From assembly GCA_037962975.1 (NCBI GenBank), contig CM075675.1, forward strand, positions 1,126,001-1,190,000: a stretch of DNA of 64,000 nucleotides, given 5' to 3'. The notes beneath the pieces were generated by a model. It was not told the origin of the DNA, made no database searches, and saw only the letters and a list, made by a program, of their open reading frames with translations. A program made the position numbers and the translations under genes. Shown piece by piece: positions 34,139 through 46,021 of this stretch (its first letter is position 1; the number at the start of each line of letters is the position of its first letter). This DNA is from Clitoria ternatea (Eukaryota; Streptophyta; Magnoliopsida; Fabales; Fabaceae).

Positions 34139-37100
34139 TCAGGATATATATAAACCTATGTATATATGTTTAACAACTACATACTCTGTGTCTGTTTCAG
34201 TTTCAAATTCCCCCTCAGTTTCAGTGTCACTGTGGTAATCTGTTTGAACAAGTTCATCAGTATCCAAATCAGCCCTAGACCGTTTTGATCGAGAGACAAG
34301 GTCTTTGTCAATATGTTCACCCCCCGTAGTGGCGAGTGTCTCATCCATTATGACTGGATCAATGTTGAACAACAAATTGGCATCGTTGAGCTCGTGTGGT
34401 GCAAGCTGATAAGCGTCATCAACCTCCTTGGAGACATTGTCAGTGATCTGACTTCGGGCCTTGGCCTTGATTACTGCATACCAGTCCCGATGTCCTCCCG
34501 GGAAGTCGGTGTAATAAACCTGCTCAGCTTGTTGGGCAAAAATGAAGGGATCAAACCCTTTATATCTACCATTCTTCTTGACCTCAACTAAGCCGTAGTT
34601 GTTGTCAACCTTTGTTCCAACACCGATTGTGTTGTCGAACCAATCACATTTGAATAGAACAATATCTCTTCTTAGTCGTCCAGAGAATGAAACTTCAACA
34701 ATCTCCGTCAGCACTCCATAAAAGTCTTCTTCCAACTGACCGGCGGTGCCTTTAACACAAACCCCGTAGTTATGGGTGCGCATCCCTTCACTCCATTGAA
34801 GAATATTAAACTTGTAGCCATTTACGTAGTAAATAGGCCATTTTTTAACAGTCTTCACCGGCCCCCAAGAAAGGGCTTGGAGTAAAGAATCTTCAATATG
34901 GTTGTTAGGGTCTTGTATCTATGTACAACATAAGAAGTAGGTCATTGTTACCATATTGACGGGAGTTAGAAGCAAATAAGCTTAAAAACACTTGGAATAC
35001 GGGTCTTACATGTTGCGCGAACCAACCAACGAACTTGGATGACACCTCACTATGAATTTGGTCATCAGTTAAATCATTTTGCTCAAGTTTTAGCATATCT
35101 GTGTATAAGCTATTGAAAGAAACAAATAAGTTTAATATAAAAGCTACGTTAAGAATGTATAATATAACTTCTATGACTTACTCAATAAAGGGTTCCACTT
35201 CTGGGCAATTGAGAAGAATGTACAAGTGAGCCGCCTTTCGATCTTTCTCATCAATGTAACATTTTGTGAGCCTGCCCCCCGGGTGACCAGGATAGTTAAA
35301 AATCGACGTTTGTTCATCAAACCCTGTGCGGCTGGCTACCCCAAGATTGCGGGGAATTCTACTCATTCTAGTTTCTATCTCCGTTGGAAAATAGAAAGAA
35401 GCAAAGGTTGTCATTTCTTCGACTAAGTATGCCTCACAAATTGAAGCTTCAACGCAGGCTTTGTTCGACACTTTATCTTTTAAAGAGCGTAAGAATCTTC
35501 AACATCATTAACAACATGGTGTTAAGTTAGAAAATGCTATTATAAGCACGATTTGCAAGTAAATTAAAGAGTTCACCAAGCATTCACCTTTCGAATGGAT
35601 ACATCCAACGATACTGCACTGGGCCACCAACCAAGGCCTCGTACGGTAGATGGATAGGCAAATGCTCCATGGAGTCAAAAAAACTTGGTGGGAAAATCTG
35701 CTCCAACTTACAAATCAATACCGGGATAGTTTCTTCCATCTTCACAAGTTTCTCCACAGTCAACGAAGTAGCCGTCAACTCCTTAAAGAAGTGACTCAAC
35801 TCCACTAACGGTTTCCAAATAGGCTTCGGTAAGGCATGAAACGCGTACGGGAGTAGTTGTTGCATAAACACATGGCAATCATGACTTTTCATGCCAAACA
35901 CCCTGCCCTCCTTCACGTCGACACATCTACTCAAGTTAGAAGCGAATCCGTCAGGCAGGGTCAACCCATTCATCCAAATGCACACAGCAATCTGTTGTGG
36001 TCTAGTTAAAGCATATTTTGCATGGGGTTTAAACATTCTTCCACGTCCCGCATCCCTCAACTCCAACTCCTTCCTAGAACACCAAATCGGAAGGTCTAGA
36101 CGACTCTTCTCGTTGTCCTTTGTTCTCCCTTTGATGTCCATAACAGTGTCAAAAATATTCATGAAAACATTACGTTCAGTGTGCATCACATCAATGTTGT
36201 GTCTTAACAACAAGTCTTTCCAATATGGCAAATCCCACAACACACTCTGCTTCACCCAGTGGTGCTCCTTACCGTAACCCGCAAACTCCTTAACACTCTT
36301 GTCCCAGATGTAAGGATACTCTTCGACCCTCTGCCAAACCCGTGCACCAGATAACCTACGGGGTGGAGGTTCATTAACAACCTTGTTCTTCTTAAAAGCG
36401 GTTTTGTTCCTCCTAAACGGGTGATCCAACGGTAGAAACTTTCTATGACAGTCAAAGAAACTTGTCTTGCCACTAACAGGGAGTGATTCCCCCCCGGTAT
36501 GTTCCATGCATACAGGGCAAGCAAGCTTCCCAGACGTGGACCATCCAGAAAGCATACCATAGGCCGGGAAGTCGTTAATAGTCCACATCAAAACAGCACG
36601 CATCATAAAGTTGTTCTTCAAAGACACATCGTATGTCATTACCCCGACATCCCATAACTGTGATAACTCTTCAACCAACGGTTGCAAAAACACGTCTATG
36701 TTCGCCTTTGGATTTTTGGGTCCTGGAACCAGTATAGATAGAAACATGACCTCCCTCTTCATACACATATCGGGCGGCAGATTGTATGGGGTCAGGATGA
36801 CTGGCCAACAAGAGTAAGCCCTTCCGTATTGACCGAAAGGGTTAAACCCATCAGTACATAATCCAAGTCTTACATTTCGCGACTCGCCAGAAAAGTCCGG
36901 ATATAGCTCATCCAAACACTTCCATGCTTTCCCGTCGGAAGGATGGCAAAGAAACCCCTCTTGTGTTCGGTTCAGAGCATGCCAACGCATGTGTTTTGCC
37001 GTGGACAATGAGGCATACAGGCGTTGAAGACGCGGTGTTATAGGGAAGTACCACATTTTCTTCCTGGCCGTCCGGGTTACCTTCCCTCTCCTTTTAACGG

Positions 37101-37899
37101 TCTTGTAGCGTTCCTCATTACAATGCAGACATTTTGTGACACCCTCGTCTGCAAACTCATTTCTGAACAGCATACATCCACCAACACAACACTCTATCTT
37201 CACACAACCCAGCCCCAAGTTTGCCACTTGTTTCTTAGCACGGTACAGGTTTGCTGGCATTCTGTGATTACTAGGCATGGTGGAACCCATCAGACTGACC
37301 ATCCTATCAAAACAACCTCCAGAAAGATTATAATCTACCTTTATGCTTAAAGCAGCTAGGGAGGCGGATAACTCAGTGTGACTGTTGCACCCGTCCCACA
37401 ATGGAGTCTGAGCCGCCGCCAACAAATCATAAAATCTCTTCACCTCCGGATTAGGATCCTCCTCTACATTGTCAGAGTCCCCATGACCTGCTTGGTCATT
37501 ATGTTCCAGCATACGCCCGGTGGAGGGTCCAACATGATCCATCACCATTTGTTCTATATTGTTGTACGTATCCCTGTTTCCTCCAACCTCGTAGTAAGAC
37601 TGTTGCACGGTTACGTCTGACGGTCTACGCGGTAACTGCTCACCATGGTTGTACCAGCAGTGGTATGTTTCCATGAACCCTTTCTCAGTTAGGTGGCACA
37701 TGACATCATCCGCGTATTCAAAACTCATGCATTTGCACCTTGAGCACGGACAACGGATCTTCTAAGTCACTTCAAATCCAGGCGTGTTTGCCGTAGCGAA
37801 CGGAATGAACTCCAACAGCCCCATCATAAACTCCTCAGTCACTCGCCGATTACGATCTAGTCGGTTGTACATCCATCGCCGATTTGCCGGTACCTCCAT
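34139..37899 (-). CDS. CACTA TNP2-type transposase, one in-frame stop near the N-terminus
   Basis: Four coding exons read leftward: 37899-35588, 35496-35182, 35109-35010 and 34918-34139. All junctions are GT-AG and the phases agree; the total is 1,169 codons with the stop. Domains in order: Transposase-associated (about 8-80, with CPCSRCKC), TNP2/Transposase_21 (roughly 330-560, with LCTDGFNPFGQYGRAYSCWP, DVFLQPLVEELSQLWDVGV, HNIDVMHTERNVFMNIF), DUF4218 (about 690-800, YRWMYPFER across exon 1/2, EAYLVEEMTTFASFYF) and DUF4216 (about 930-1010, CDWFDNTIGVGTKVDNNYGL). Codon 46 is TAG (37762-37764), inside the first domain; translation could restart at Met58 (37728). Otherwise open. It catalyses element cut-and-paste transposition in related systems. 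Confidence 0.9.
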
Positions 37900-38040
37900 T
37901 TACAATATCTAACAAGCACGATTTCTGTTACTTTAAATTATTGTAATTTTATTTGACTATCGGTTGTGAATCACTTTCTATCTCTTTGAGGTTGCAAATT
38001 GGTGGGGCCCTATCCCATTCGGGATGAATATGCAACCATC

Positions 38041-38270
38041 CGTAACCCATCCCATAATTGTATGCGGTCTATCTTGAGTTGAACGAATGTTCATTTGAAA
38101 TTTCGGCAGCATTTCGCATTGGTCCCCGAGTACACAGAGATACGTACGGTATGAAACTCCGCACGCAGACATGCACCCTGGGGACAATACGAAATACCAT
38201 AGCCGAAATTTCAAATGAACATTCATTCAACGTCTCCAGATAGACCACATACAACATTGATGGGTTACGC
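38041..38270. repeat. Imperfect inverted repeat, about 110-bp arms
   Basis: CGTAACCCATC at 38041 pairs with GATGGGTTACG at 38259-38269, and GAATGTTCATTTGAAATTTC (about 38085) pairs with GAAATTTCAAATGAACATTC (about 38204). The arms continue to near 38155. A transcript across it would form a long hairpin. Confidence 0.85.
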
Positions 38271-38439
38271 CCTACAGGTTACAAATTCATACCAAACTGT
38301 CCAACCGGGACAATTCAAGATCCAACACAACACGGTACATCAACCGGTTGTTTTGAAACTTGAACGGGAATCTAATGGGGACACACACGACTAAACCCTA
38401 CATTATTAACGTTGACTTTCATCTTTTTAGTTCCCCCTG

Positions 38440-38545
38440 AGAAAGGGAGCCTGCCGAAATTTTGGCAGAGTCTCCCCTGTAAACTAGACATTTCCCAAAA
38501 TTAGAAACGGCCTGTTACATACAGAAAACTTGCCAGTATTGATAA
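38440..38545. repeat. Second copy of the CACTA-internal repeat
   Basis: GGCAGAGTCTCCCCTGTAAA occurs at about 38464, followed by ACATTTCCCAAAATTAGAAA and CCTGTTACATACAGAA, in the same order and orientation as the copy at 33540-33680. Confidence 0.75.
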
Positions 38546-38592
38546 TTATATATGCTACGCATTGTATGTGATATTGAGAGGTATTAAGTCCT

Positions 38593-38816
38593 AAATCATG
38601 TTATCAACACACAAAACCAAGTCCTAATGAGCTCTGCTCTCCACTAACAAACAACATTACACATGCATCGTAAATCATGTTATCAGCACACAAAACCAAT
38701 GCCTAATGAGCTCTGCTCTCCACTAACAAACAACATTACACATGCATAAAAAATCATGTTCTCAGTACACAAAATCACTGCCTAATGAGCTCTGCTCTCC
38801 ACTAACAAACAACAAT
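38593..38816. repeat. Tandem repeat, 79 bp x 3
   Basis: Units start AAATCATGTT at 38593, 38672 and 38751. Each contains CCTAATGAGCTCTGCTCTCC and CACTAACAAACAAC. Divergence between units is a few bases. Confidence 0.92.
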
Positions 38817-41800
38817 CAACATACATACACTTCCACACATACAAACACATAGGCAGAAAGTTAGCGTTAGGGGATTACCGTCGAAAGAGAGATAACGATG
38901 GAGACAAAGCTGATGAGAGCCAAACACAAACCACGCGCAAAGTGTATTGGTCTGCATGACAAAGTTGATTATTAACAGTGTTAATCAAAGTTCCCAACAT
39001 TCAACTGGTTTCCATAATGAGGTTTCTAAAGATGTAATAGATAAGAATGTAATAACTTTTAGCTTTACAACTTACTAAAAAAGAGATAACTGAGAATGGT
39101 TTCCTTCCAGCTTCTTATTACAAAAGTCCTATCTAAGTTGTTTTCAGTTACATCATTAATGATATTGAAGCTGTACCTATTTTTTGTCAGACATACAGAG
39201 TCGTCACTGTCACACTATAACACTAATATCGATCGTTCTTACTGCATTTATTATTACTAGTATCTTGTGTCATGCATAGTAGTCAATAGCAGTGTACTTA
39301 AATGTAAGAATTAATAATATAAAATTTAGAAATGGATAAGAATTTAGGAGAAAAAATATAATATGATATCTACTCACCACAATTAATTCAGAATGATGTT
39401 CTGGGGCTAGCTAATATTTTTCCTAGCTTGAGCTAATTAGAACTACGTTTTTTTATAAAAAAATTTAATGCGGAATTTAATCTTCGTGAAAGTGGTATTC
39501 TTCTTATTAGCCTCCAATAAAATGAAAAACACTCAAAGGATTTTTCAGCCAATTGATCTATAGAAGTAAATGTAAATTTTTCGGAACTTGTTGGATAATC
39601 AAATTGAAAATAAAGTTATAGAAATAAAAAAGTTAATGGTAAATATTGATTTTATATGTCATTTGATAAAGTTAAATTTCTATTGAATCAACAAAACAAA
39701 TTATTAGTTCAACCTCAATTTAATTGACACAACAACCAACCAAAGAAATCTATTACTGTTTGGTTAGAAGGGGAGGGATCCTTTTAGTAGATAGATCATG
39801 TGTAAATTTTGTATCTATTTCTTTTTTTATTGATTTTTATGGGACCTACTTATTTAATATTTATAAAGAGAGCAAAATACAAAATTTATAAATTACCTTA
39901 TTGAGTGAAATTTTAAGATGAGAGGATCGATTTTCATAGTTATGACATATATGTAGTGTGTTAGTTGGCATGACGTGTACGGTATGTTAAAAATCAAAAT
40001 GGTTGAAGCCCCAAGTTTGTGCTTCTTGTTTTATTATTTTAAATCAAAATATAAATAATTGATTCATTTAAGTTGACCTAAAATGTATTTGTAATTAGCT
40101 AAATAAGGTCCTTGAACTTTATATTTTATTATATTATGTAAACAATAAATTATAATAAAAAGATAAAAAATACACAAATATATGAGGCTTCGATTAATTA
40201 AGTCCAATTTAATTGATAAGGGTGCATGACTCAAGATCTTACTTGAATAATGGTAGGATTTTTTTAGTGTAGTGCATTTTTGGCCTAATTTATTAACAAA
40301 AAGGTAATTACTATTTAAAAAATATTAGTTAATAAAATATAAACTTTACAAGTACTTGTTATCAATATACTCTTAGCATAAATATTAATATATTTTTTTT
40401 CATTATTTAAGTAATGTATTAAAGAAGCGTATTAGCACGACCTTAACTTATTTTAGAAATGTTTTTTTGCTAGCTTTCCAATTAAAAAAAAGTGATTAGT
40501 TTTCAAAAAATGAAAAAGAGATAATGGAGAACTTGCAAATAAATTCTCCACTCCCTCCCTTCCCCAGTAGATACTTTATATTTTTGATAATGTATTTAAT
40601 TAGTAATTGGAACGACAAATGAGGGAGTAACTTTAACTTTTTTTTTTAATGGTAAATATTCAGTCTAGATTTTTGTGAGATCATATTAATCAGAAAAGAA
40701 AAAAAATCTCACCATGAATATTGGTCATCATTGTCATGAATTTCATTTTCAATGAGGTAACCTTTATCAATATTTACTCTAAATGGTTATATAAAATGAT
40801 GTGAGTGAAGATAATGCAAGCCCCTTGAAAAGAAAAAGAAAACTATTCTTAAGGTGGTAAATGTGTTGTGTCCAAATCAAATATTCATATCCATATATGG
40901 GCAAAGTAAAGGGCAAGAATAGAAGAAGAAATGTGAAGCATAACTGATATGATCAATTTCAAAATCCTTCCTATCGAATTGACGGAAAGTACCCACTCCA
41001 CTTGTGTATAGCTTAGATTATTTTTTAATGGTTAATATTAAAACGAATTAGATTTATTTAACTATAATATAAAAAAAATAGATTATGGTTTCAGATTATT
41101 TTATTTACAAATAAAACATGATACCCTATAAACCAAATTTCGATGAATATGATTGCATTCTAACAGATTATTTCCTGAATAATTTTTGTTTTTCATTTTC
41201 TTCTTTGATAATTAAAGGGTTTTGTTAACCTCGGTGTTAAGAACAAAATCACTCAAAGTGGTAATCTTTTATTGGACCCCCTGAATTTATTTCACTTATT
41301 TTGTCATAGAATACTTACATTAATCATATCAAACAATTTATACTTTGAGTGATTCGAAGTCAGTGTTAGGGTTAACAAAACCATAATTTAAAAACACAAT
41401 TGTTTAGCATAAATAATTTCATACTTTAAAGGTTATACAGGTTACCACTACTCTCCTTAATCCATTTTAGAACATTTGAACAATGACATTAACAACTCAA
41501 ATTACTAAATTTTAAGATCAAATCCAAAAATTACAAATTAAATAGCTCAAGTTTTATACATCCAGAAATTACAAATCCAGTAAGCCAACAGTGTTCCTAA
41601 AATTATAGCAGAATCGGTACAACAAAATGAACCAGGCAAAAGGAAAGGGATTATAGCAGAATCATTACTGTGCTAGTGATTTAATTAGTAGATTCCTCAA
41701 AGAATTTACATCCTTGATTTAAACTAGTATTTCAGTAGAAACTGAAGAACATCACAAGGCTATGATTAAAACTAACTATGATACACAGGCAATTCATCAA

Positions 41801-42313
41801 TCAGTACAATTTCCCTTTTGTTTCCATCAACCAAAATTACCCAAGCATCACACATTGTTCACCTACAAACCAAACAAAACCAATTTTACGAATTCACAGG
41901 AAGGAGAGATCAACACATAGAATCTTTGATATTGGATTGTGCTTTTCATGACTTGAACATCAGCTTTTCGATATGATATCATTTTTGGCAAGAATGTCAG
42001 ACGCATATTGATGAATGTTGCATGCTTCAGCATCATTATGTTCTTAGTATATAATCACAAATTAATAATCAGCCTATTCTACCCACTAAAACAACAGGTT
42101 AATGTTCATTTGTTTTTCATCCCTGCTTTATTTTGAATCTTCAGATTTTAGTCTATGTTTTTTTGGAAGGTTTCTTCTACATACAATACACACACACACA
42201 CTACAACAGTACTGTTATTACCAAACAACTTTAATGTCAAGCAACACAGCAAGAAATCAACAAATTAACCAAGCTAACAGGTAATCTACTATCAAATGCA
42301 ATATGGAACATAC

Positions 42314-42720
42314 CTTGAAGGAGACAGGGAGGAGCCACCAGAGCCACCAGAGCCAACCTTTGAGTGGAGGAAGCTTCAAACCTCTCGAGTGAGTGAACCG
42401 GAGAAAGATGGTGGTTCGTGAGAGAGAGAAACTGAGTGGAAGGGAGGGAGCCGAAGGGAAGGCAGGGGACGGAGGGGAGGCAGGGGAGGCAGGGACGGAG
42501 GGAGCGAGGGGTGGAGGGGAGGGACGGAAGGAGGGGAGGGACAGAGTAAGGGAGTCAGAGGGGAGGCAGGGACGGAGGGAGGGAGCCGGATGGGAGGAAG
42601 GGACGGAGGGAGTGGGAGTGGAAGACGGAGGCAACAGAGATTGAGGGAGAGGGAGACGGCAGGGCTGAGAGAGGAAGCTGTCGAGTTAGGGCAAATGATA
42701 GGAAGGGGGAAGCTGTGGAG
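42314..42720 (-). other. Probable CACTA leader exon, CT-rich on the coding strand
   Basis: Between 42421 and 42660 the plus strand is almost pure purine (GGGAGG, GGACGGAGG units), so the transcribed strand product would be C/T-rich. It precedes the donor at 42313. It has no start codon context with a recognisable product; open frames here are due to low complexity. Confidence 0.45.
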
Positions 42721-42734
42721 TTAGATTAAAAACT

Positions 42735-43530
42735 TAGCGACGGTAAACATCCGTCACTAACGAAGTCACTAATCTTTAACCTTTAGCGACGGTACGACAA
42801 ATCCGTCACTAATCTCCTCAAAAGTAGTGACGGGGTCACCCTACCGTCACTACCTTCCCTTCTTAAAAGTAAAAAGATGGAGGGAAGACGAAAATCATAG
42901 CGACGGAACACAAATCCCGTCACTAATCTCCTGAATATTAGCCACGGCCAGAGAACCCGTCACTAATCTCCTAAAATTTAGCGACGGGGCCTTCGTACCG
43001 TCACTAACTTCCCTTCTTAAAACAAAGAAATAGAGGGAAGACGAAAATATTAGCGACGGCACAATATATCCATCACTAATCTCCTGAATATTAGCCACGG
43101 CCAGAAAACCCGTCACTAATTTCCTAAAATGTAGCGACGGGGCCTTCGTACCGTCACTAACTTCCCTTCTTAAAACAAAGAAATGGAGGGAAGACGAAGA
43201 TATTAGCGACGGCACAATAGATCCGTCACTAATCTCATGAATATTAGCGACGGTAGTACTACTCCGTCACTAGATCAAAACCTAGCGACGCCATTTAGCC
43301 GTCGCTAATGTTTGGCGCCAACAAAAAACCAAGGAGGGAAATCAAAAAAGAAGGATCTGGGTTATAGCGACCGTATTAGCGACGGTGTTCATAATTGGTA
43401 GCGACCGTATCCTGTTGGGGTCGCTAAATTCGTCGCTACAACTTTTTTGGTCGCTCTTTATTTATAGCGGTCGCTAACCCGGTCGCTAGTTAGCGACGGC
43501 AGTAGGTGGTCGCTAATTTGAGGTAGCTGT
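42735..43530. repeat. CACTA right subterminal array
   Basis: TAGCGACGG words alternate with CCGTCACTAA, and near the tip with GTCGCTA. A longer unit of about 155-160 bases containing ATTAGCCACGGCCAGA, GGGGCCTTCGTACCGTCACT and TTCCCTTCTTAAAAC is tandemly repeated (42895-43050, 43051-43210). Open frames through it are an effect of the repeat. Confidence 0.85.
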
Positions 43531-43550
43531 TTAGGGTTTTTTTAGTAGTG

Positions 43551-43936
43551 ATGCATCATGATATACCATAAAGCTCTCCTGCAAATTAGGCAATGCTAAT
43601 ATAAGAATGGAAGTCAATTTGGCCTTTAGCTCTTAATAACTTCTTTCATATTCAGGGGTCTACACAAAAGAAACACTCTTCCTTGTCAACTTTGTCATAG
43701 GTAGTGCAATCTTAGAGAATCCCTCAATAAATCTCATGTAGTAACCAACCACACCCATAAAACTTCTAATTTCAATAACAGATTTGAGTCTCTCCTAAAC
43801 CATAACAACTTCCATCTTGGATAAATCAATAACAACTTTATCCCCAGAGATAACATGTCCCGGAAATTGGATCTTATCCAACCAGAAATCATATTTAGAC
43901 AACTTGGCAAACAACTGTTTCTCCTTCAGTACCTGA
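43551..43936 (-). pseudogene. Gypsy pol relic (RT end to RNase H start), other half
   Basis: From 43936 downward the minus strand reads LQVLKEKQLFAKLSKYDFWL, IQFPGHVIS, RSFMGVVGYYMRFIEGFSKI, PMTKLTRK and, just before the CACTA border, ESFMVYHDA. This is the RT thumb/connection into RNase H of a Ty3/gypsy polyprotein with several stops. The reading continues across the CACTA element at 31380. The relic is cut off at 43936 by unrelated sequence. Confidence 0.88.
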
Positions 43937-44570
43937 AGTAACAAACAGAGATTTTAATTATGTAGTGTTTTTATACATTTTAATCAGAATATTTAATTGA
44001 GTTTAAAATTGGTATTATATTTATTTTATTTTTAGGTTCTGATAAGAATTTTTTAAAAAATAGAAATAGTGCAGTATTGAAAATGGATATTTTATTACAT
44101 TGGTTGTGATAGGTAATTGCATAATAAATTTACATATTAACACCAGTTCACAAAGAGGATCCAATGTTAACATTTAACTTTCAACACTAGTTGAAAAGTA
44201 TGAATAGGTGTGATAGTGCATATTTAAAACCGGCTGATAATATAACAAGTATAATTTTTGACACCGATTACTAGTCAACAAGTTCCATAATGTACAATTA
44301 ATATCGATTCCATAAATAAAATAGGTGTTATGTTATGCGTTTTAAGATTTCACATCGATTGTATTGGTAATAATAGGAAGTATCATAATTCACCTTAAAA
44401 AAGTGTCATAATTTAGTCAGTAACACCAATTTCTTTTCTTTTTGAATCCAGACTGTAGAATCAATTTGAAATATACCACACTATCCATCTCTCTATCAAT
44501 AGCGTTGATACCGGTGCCAAAACCGGTGCTAAAGACTCGGTTGAAGTTAAAAGGTTATCATTTGGTAGTG
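43937..44570. mobile_element. CACTA end fragment (different family)
   Basis: The right tip TTTGGTAGTG (44561-44570), complemented, starts CACTACCAAA. Next to it are ACCGGTG words in both orientations (44502-44530), and earlier CACCAGTT, ACACCGATT and ATCGATT variants. This is typical of a CACTA subterminal region. No left end is seen. Similar ATCGGTGTAAAAAGTATTT words continue to about 44800, so a second piece may follow. Confidence 0.5.
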
Positions 44571-45439
44571 AAAAAAATCATGCGGTTTGGATACTTTGCT
44601 GATCACTGCTGAACTTTTTTAGTATTTTTCATACTAGTTTTTATAATCGGTGTAAAAAGTATTTTAAAAAAATAAGAATAATTGATATAAAAAATTTATG
44701 ATGAATATTAACATATTTTAAATTGATTACTTTTAAAATCAATGTAAGAAATACTTTTTGAAAACTCATTTTAGGAATAACCGGGGTAAAAAGTTGGAAA
44801 AACAAAAATCATGTGGACAAATATCAATGCGAGTAAAACTTTTAAAAAAATGCTCTCATTCAAAAATGGTAGGTGGGATTTATAAAATAATATGGTGTGT
44901 ATGAACTTCGTAGAGAAAGTTTGAGAAGGACTGAAGTTTAGTTAATAGGCACATTTTTTTCACAAATGTATTATTATAATACATAATTGATATTTGTAAA
45001 ATTGCATGGAATAAAAATACACCTTCATATTATAAATATTAATTTTTATATATATCAAAGAAAGATTAATTGAGACGTAGGTGTAAATGTTTAAGGAATT
45101 TGGTAACAAGGAATATAGCATCATCAATCATACTTGTTCATTTCTTGTCATGATCCCATTGGAGTTGAACTCAGGATGAATATATTCGGTCCAGAAGTTG
45201 CTATCACTCTAACATAGACAATTCATTTTAATAACTGTTTGAAGAATCATATATCATATCAATTCTATTATTCAAGTATATATTAAAAGTTTGATACCAT
45301 ATTTAATATTATTGCTAATATTTTTTACACACACACTTTATATTGAAGAATATTATTCGTTAGATATTTTTTTATAGTTTTTTTATAAAGTTACTTAATA
45401 TATCTTATATATTATTTCATATTTATCATTCAATTTAAT
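44571..45439. other. AT-rich gene-free stretch
   Basis: Contains the further CGGTGTAAAAAG-like words to about 44830, then AT-rich sequence without coding character. Confidence 0.3.
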
Positions 45440-46010
45440 TTTTTCTGACCGATTTCGAGGTATAGAGTTCACTTCGTATAACTGGTGTCGAAATGCACCT
45501 TTCACTCTCTATTTTACACTATCTCAATGAGAGTCTGATATTATAAACTCAGCTTCAGTGGGAATATAGTGCCATTCGCGTTAAGGACTTTTGAATCAAT
45601 TCTGACTTGGTGTTGATGGGACACACCAGGGGTGTACTTGTAAAAAGGACTTTGATACTTAAGTTAGTATGAGAATTATGGAGAAATAGAAAGATTATGG
45701 AGGTAGTTAAGGGTAGTAAATGCTATAACTTGTGAAATTAATGAATGACTTCTATTTATAGAACTTCCCTGAGTGCAAATTGTGATTTGACCCTGACAGT
45801 GAACAATTGCTACAGTCTTTCTACAAGAGCAACTTGCCCACTTGCATTTGACTTTGGTTTAGGTGTCAATTTTTTTGACTGGGGTCAAGCTGACAGATGC
45901 GTACCGAAGTTGGTTACCAGTCCAGTTTTTATGGGATTTTGTCCAGTTATTGTTTTGACTTAGCATTTCTGCAGTAACCGGCGTCACTATTGCCTTTAGA
46001 GTCCGATATG
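45440..46010. repeat. Repeat block of LTR-like wording, unclassified
   Basis: A GC-richer block with TTCGAGGTATAGAGTTCAC, GGGACACACCAGGGGTGTAC and a TTCTATTTATAGAAC box. The style resembles plant LTR or long terminal inverted repeat sequence, but no matching ends were found. A 72-codon frame at 45745-45963 is not recognisable. Confidence 0.35.
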
Positions 46011-46021
46011 CACACCAGATC

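Larger units (their letters stand above)
37900..42313 (-). other. Probable 4.4-kb leader intron of the CACTA transposase gene
   Basis: On the minus strand a good donor CAAG|GTATGTTCC lies at 42313 and an acceptor TTGTTAG at about 37912, just before the transposase ATG. No transposase-like coding sequence lies between. The interval holds an inverted repeat (38041-38270), an internal repeat copy (38440-38545), a 79-bp tandem repeat (38593-38816) and AT-rich filler with a decayed Tourist-like fragment at about 39634-39790. Splicing is inferred from sites only. Confidence 0.5.
31381..43550 (-). mobile_element. CACTA (En/Spm) transposon, 12,170 bp, near complete
   Basis: The left end starts CACCACTAAAAAAAC (31381-31395). 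The right end, complemented, starts CACTACTAAAAAAAC (43536-43550). The 3-bp duplication ATG flanks it (31378-31380, 43551-43553). Removing the element and one ATG rejoins a gypsy RNase H frame exactly (YHDA then SRLSL), which fixes both borders. Inside are two leftward-transcribed genes: a TNP2 transposase (37899-34139) and a Transposase_24 gene (34104-32284). TAGCGAC/GTCGCTA arrays fill both subterminal regions. A probable leader exon and large intron lie between the genes and the right end. Coding potential is complete except for one stop codon near the start of TNP2. Confidence 0.93.

Noticed and set aside
38058..38257. Overlapping short frames on both strands with the same wording
   Set aside because: They reflect the inverted repeat at 38041-38270.
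42257..42634. Open frame of 125 codons rich in Pro and Ser on the minus strand
   Set aside because: It lies in the purine/pyrimidine tract and is open because the repeat lacks stops, not because it codes.
42895..43215. 106-codon minus-strand frame with internal repetition
   Set aside because: It follows the CACTA subterminal tandem units; no such protein is expected there.
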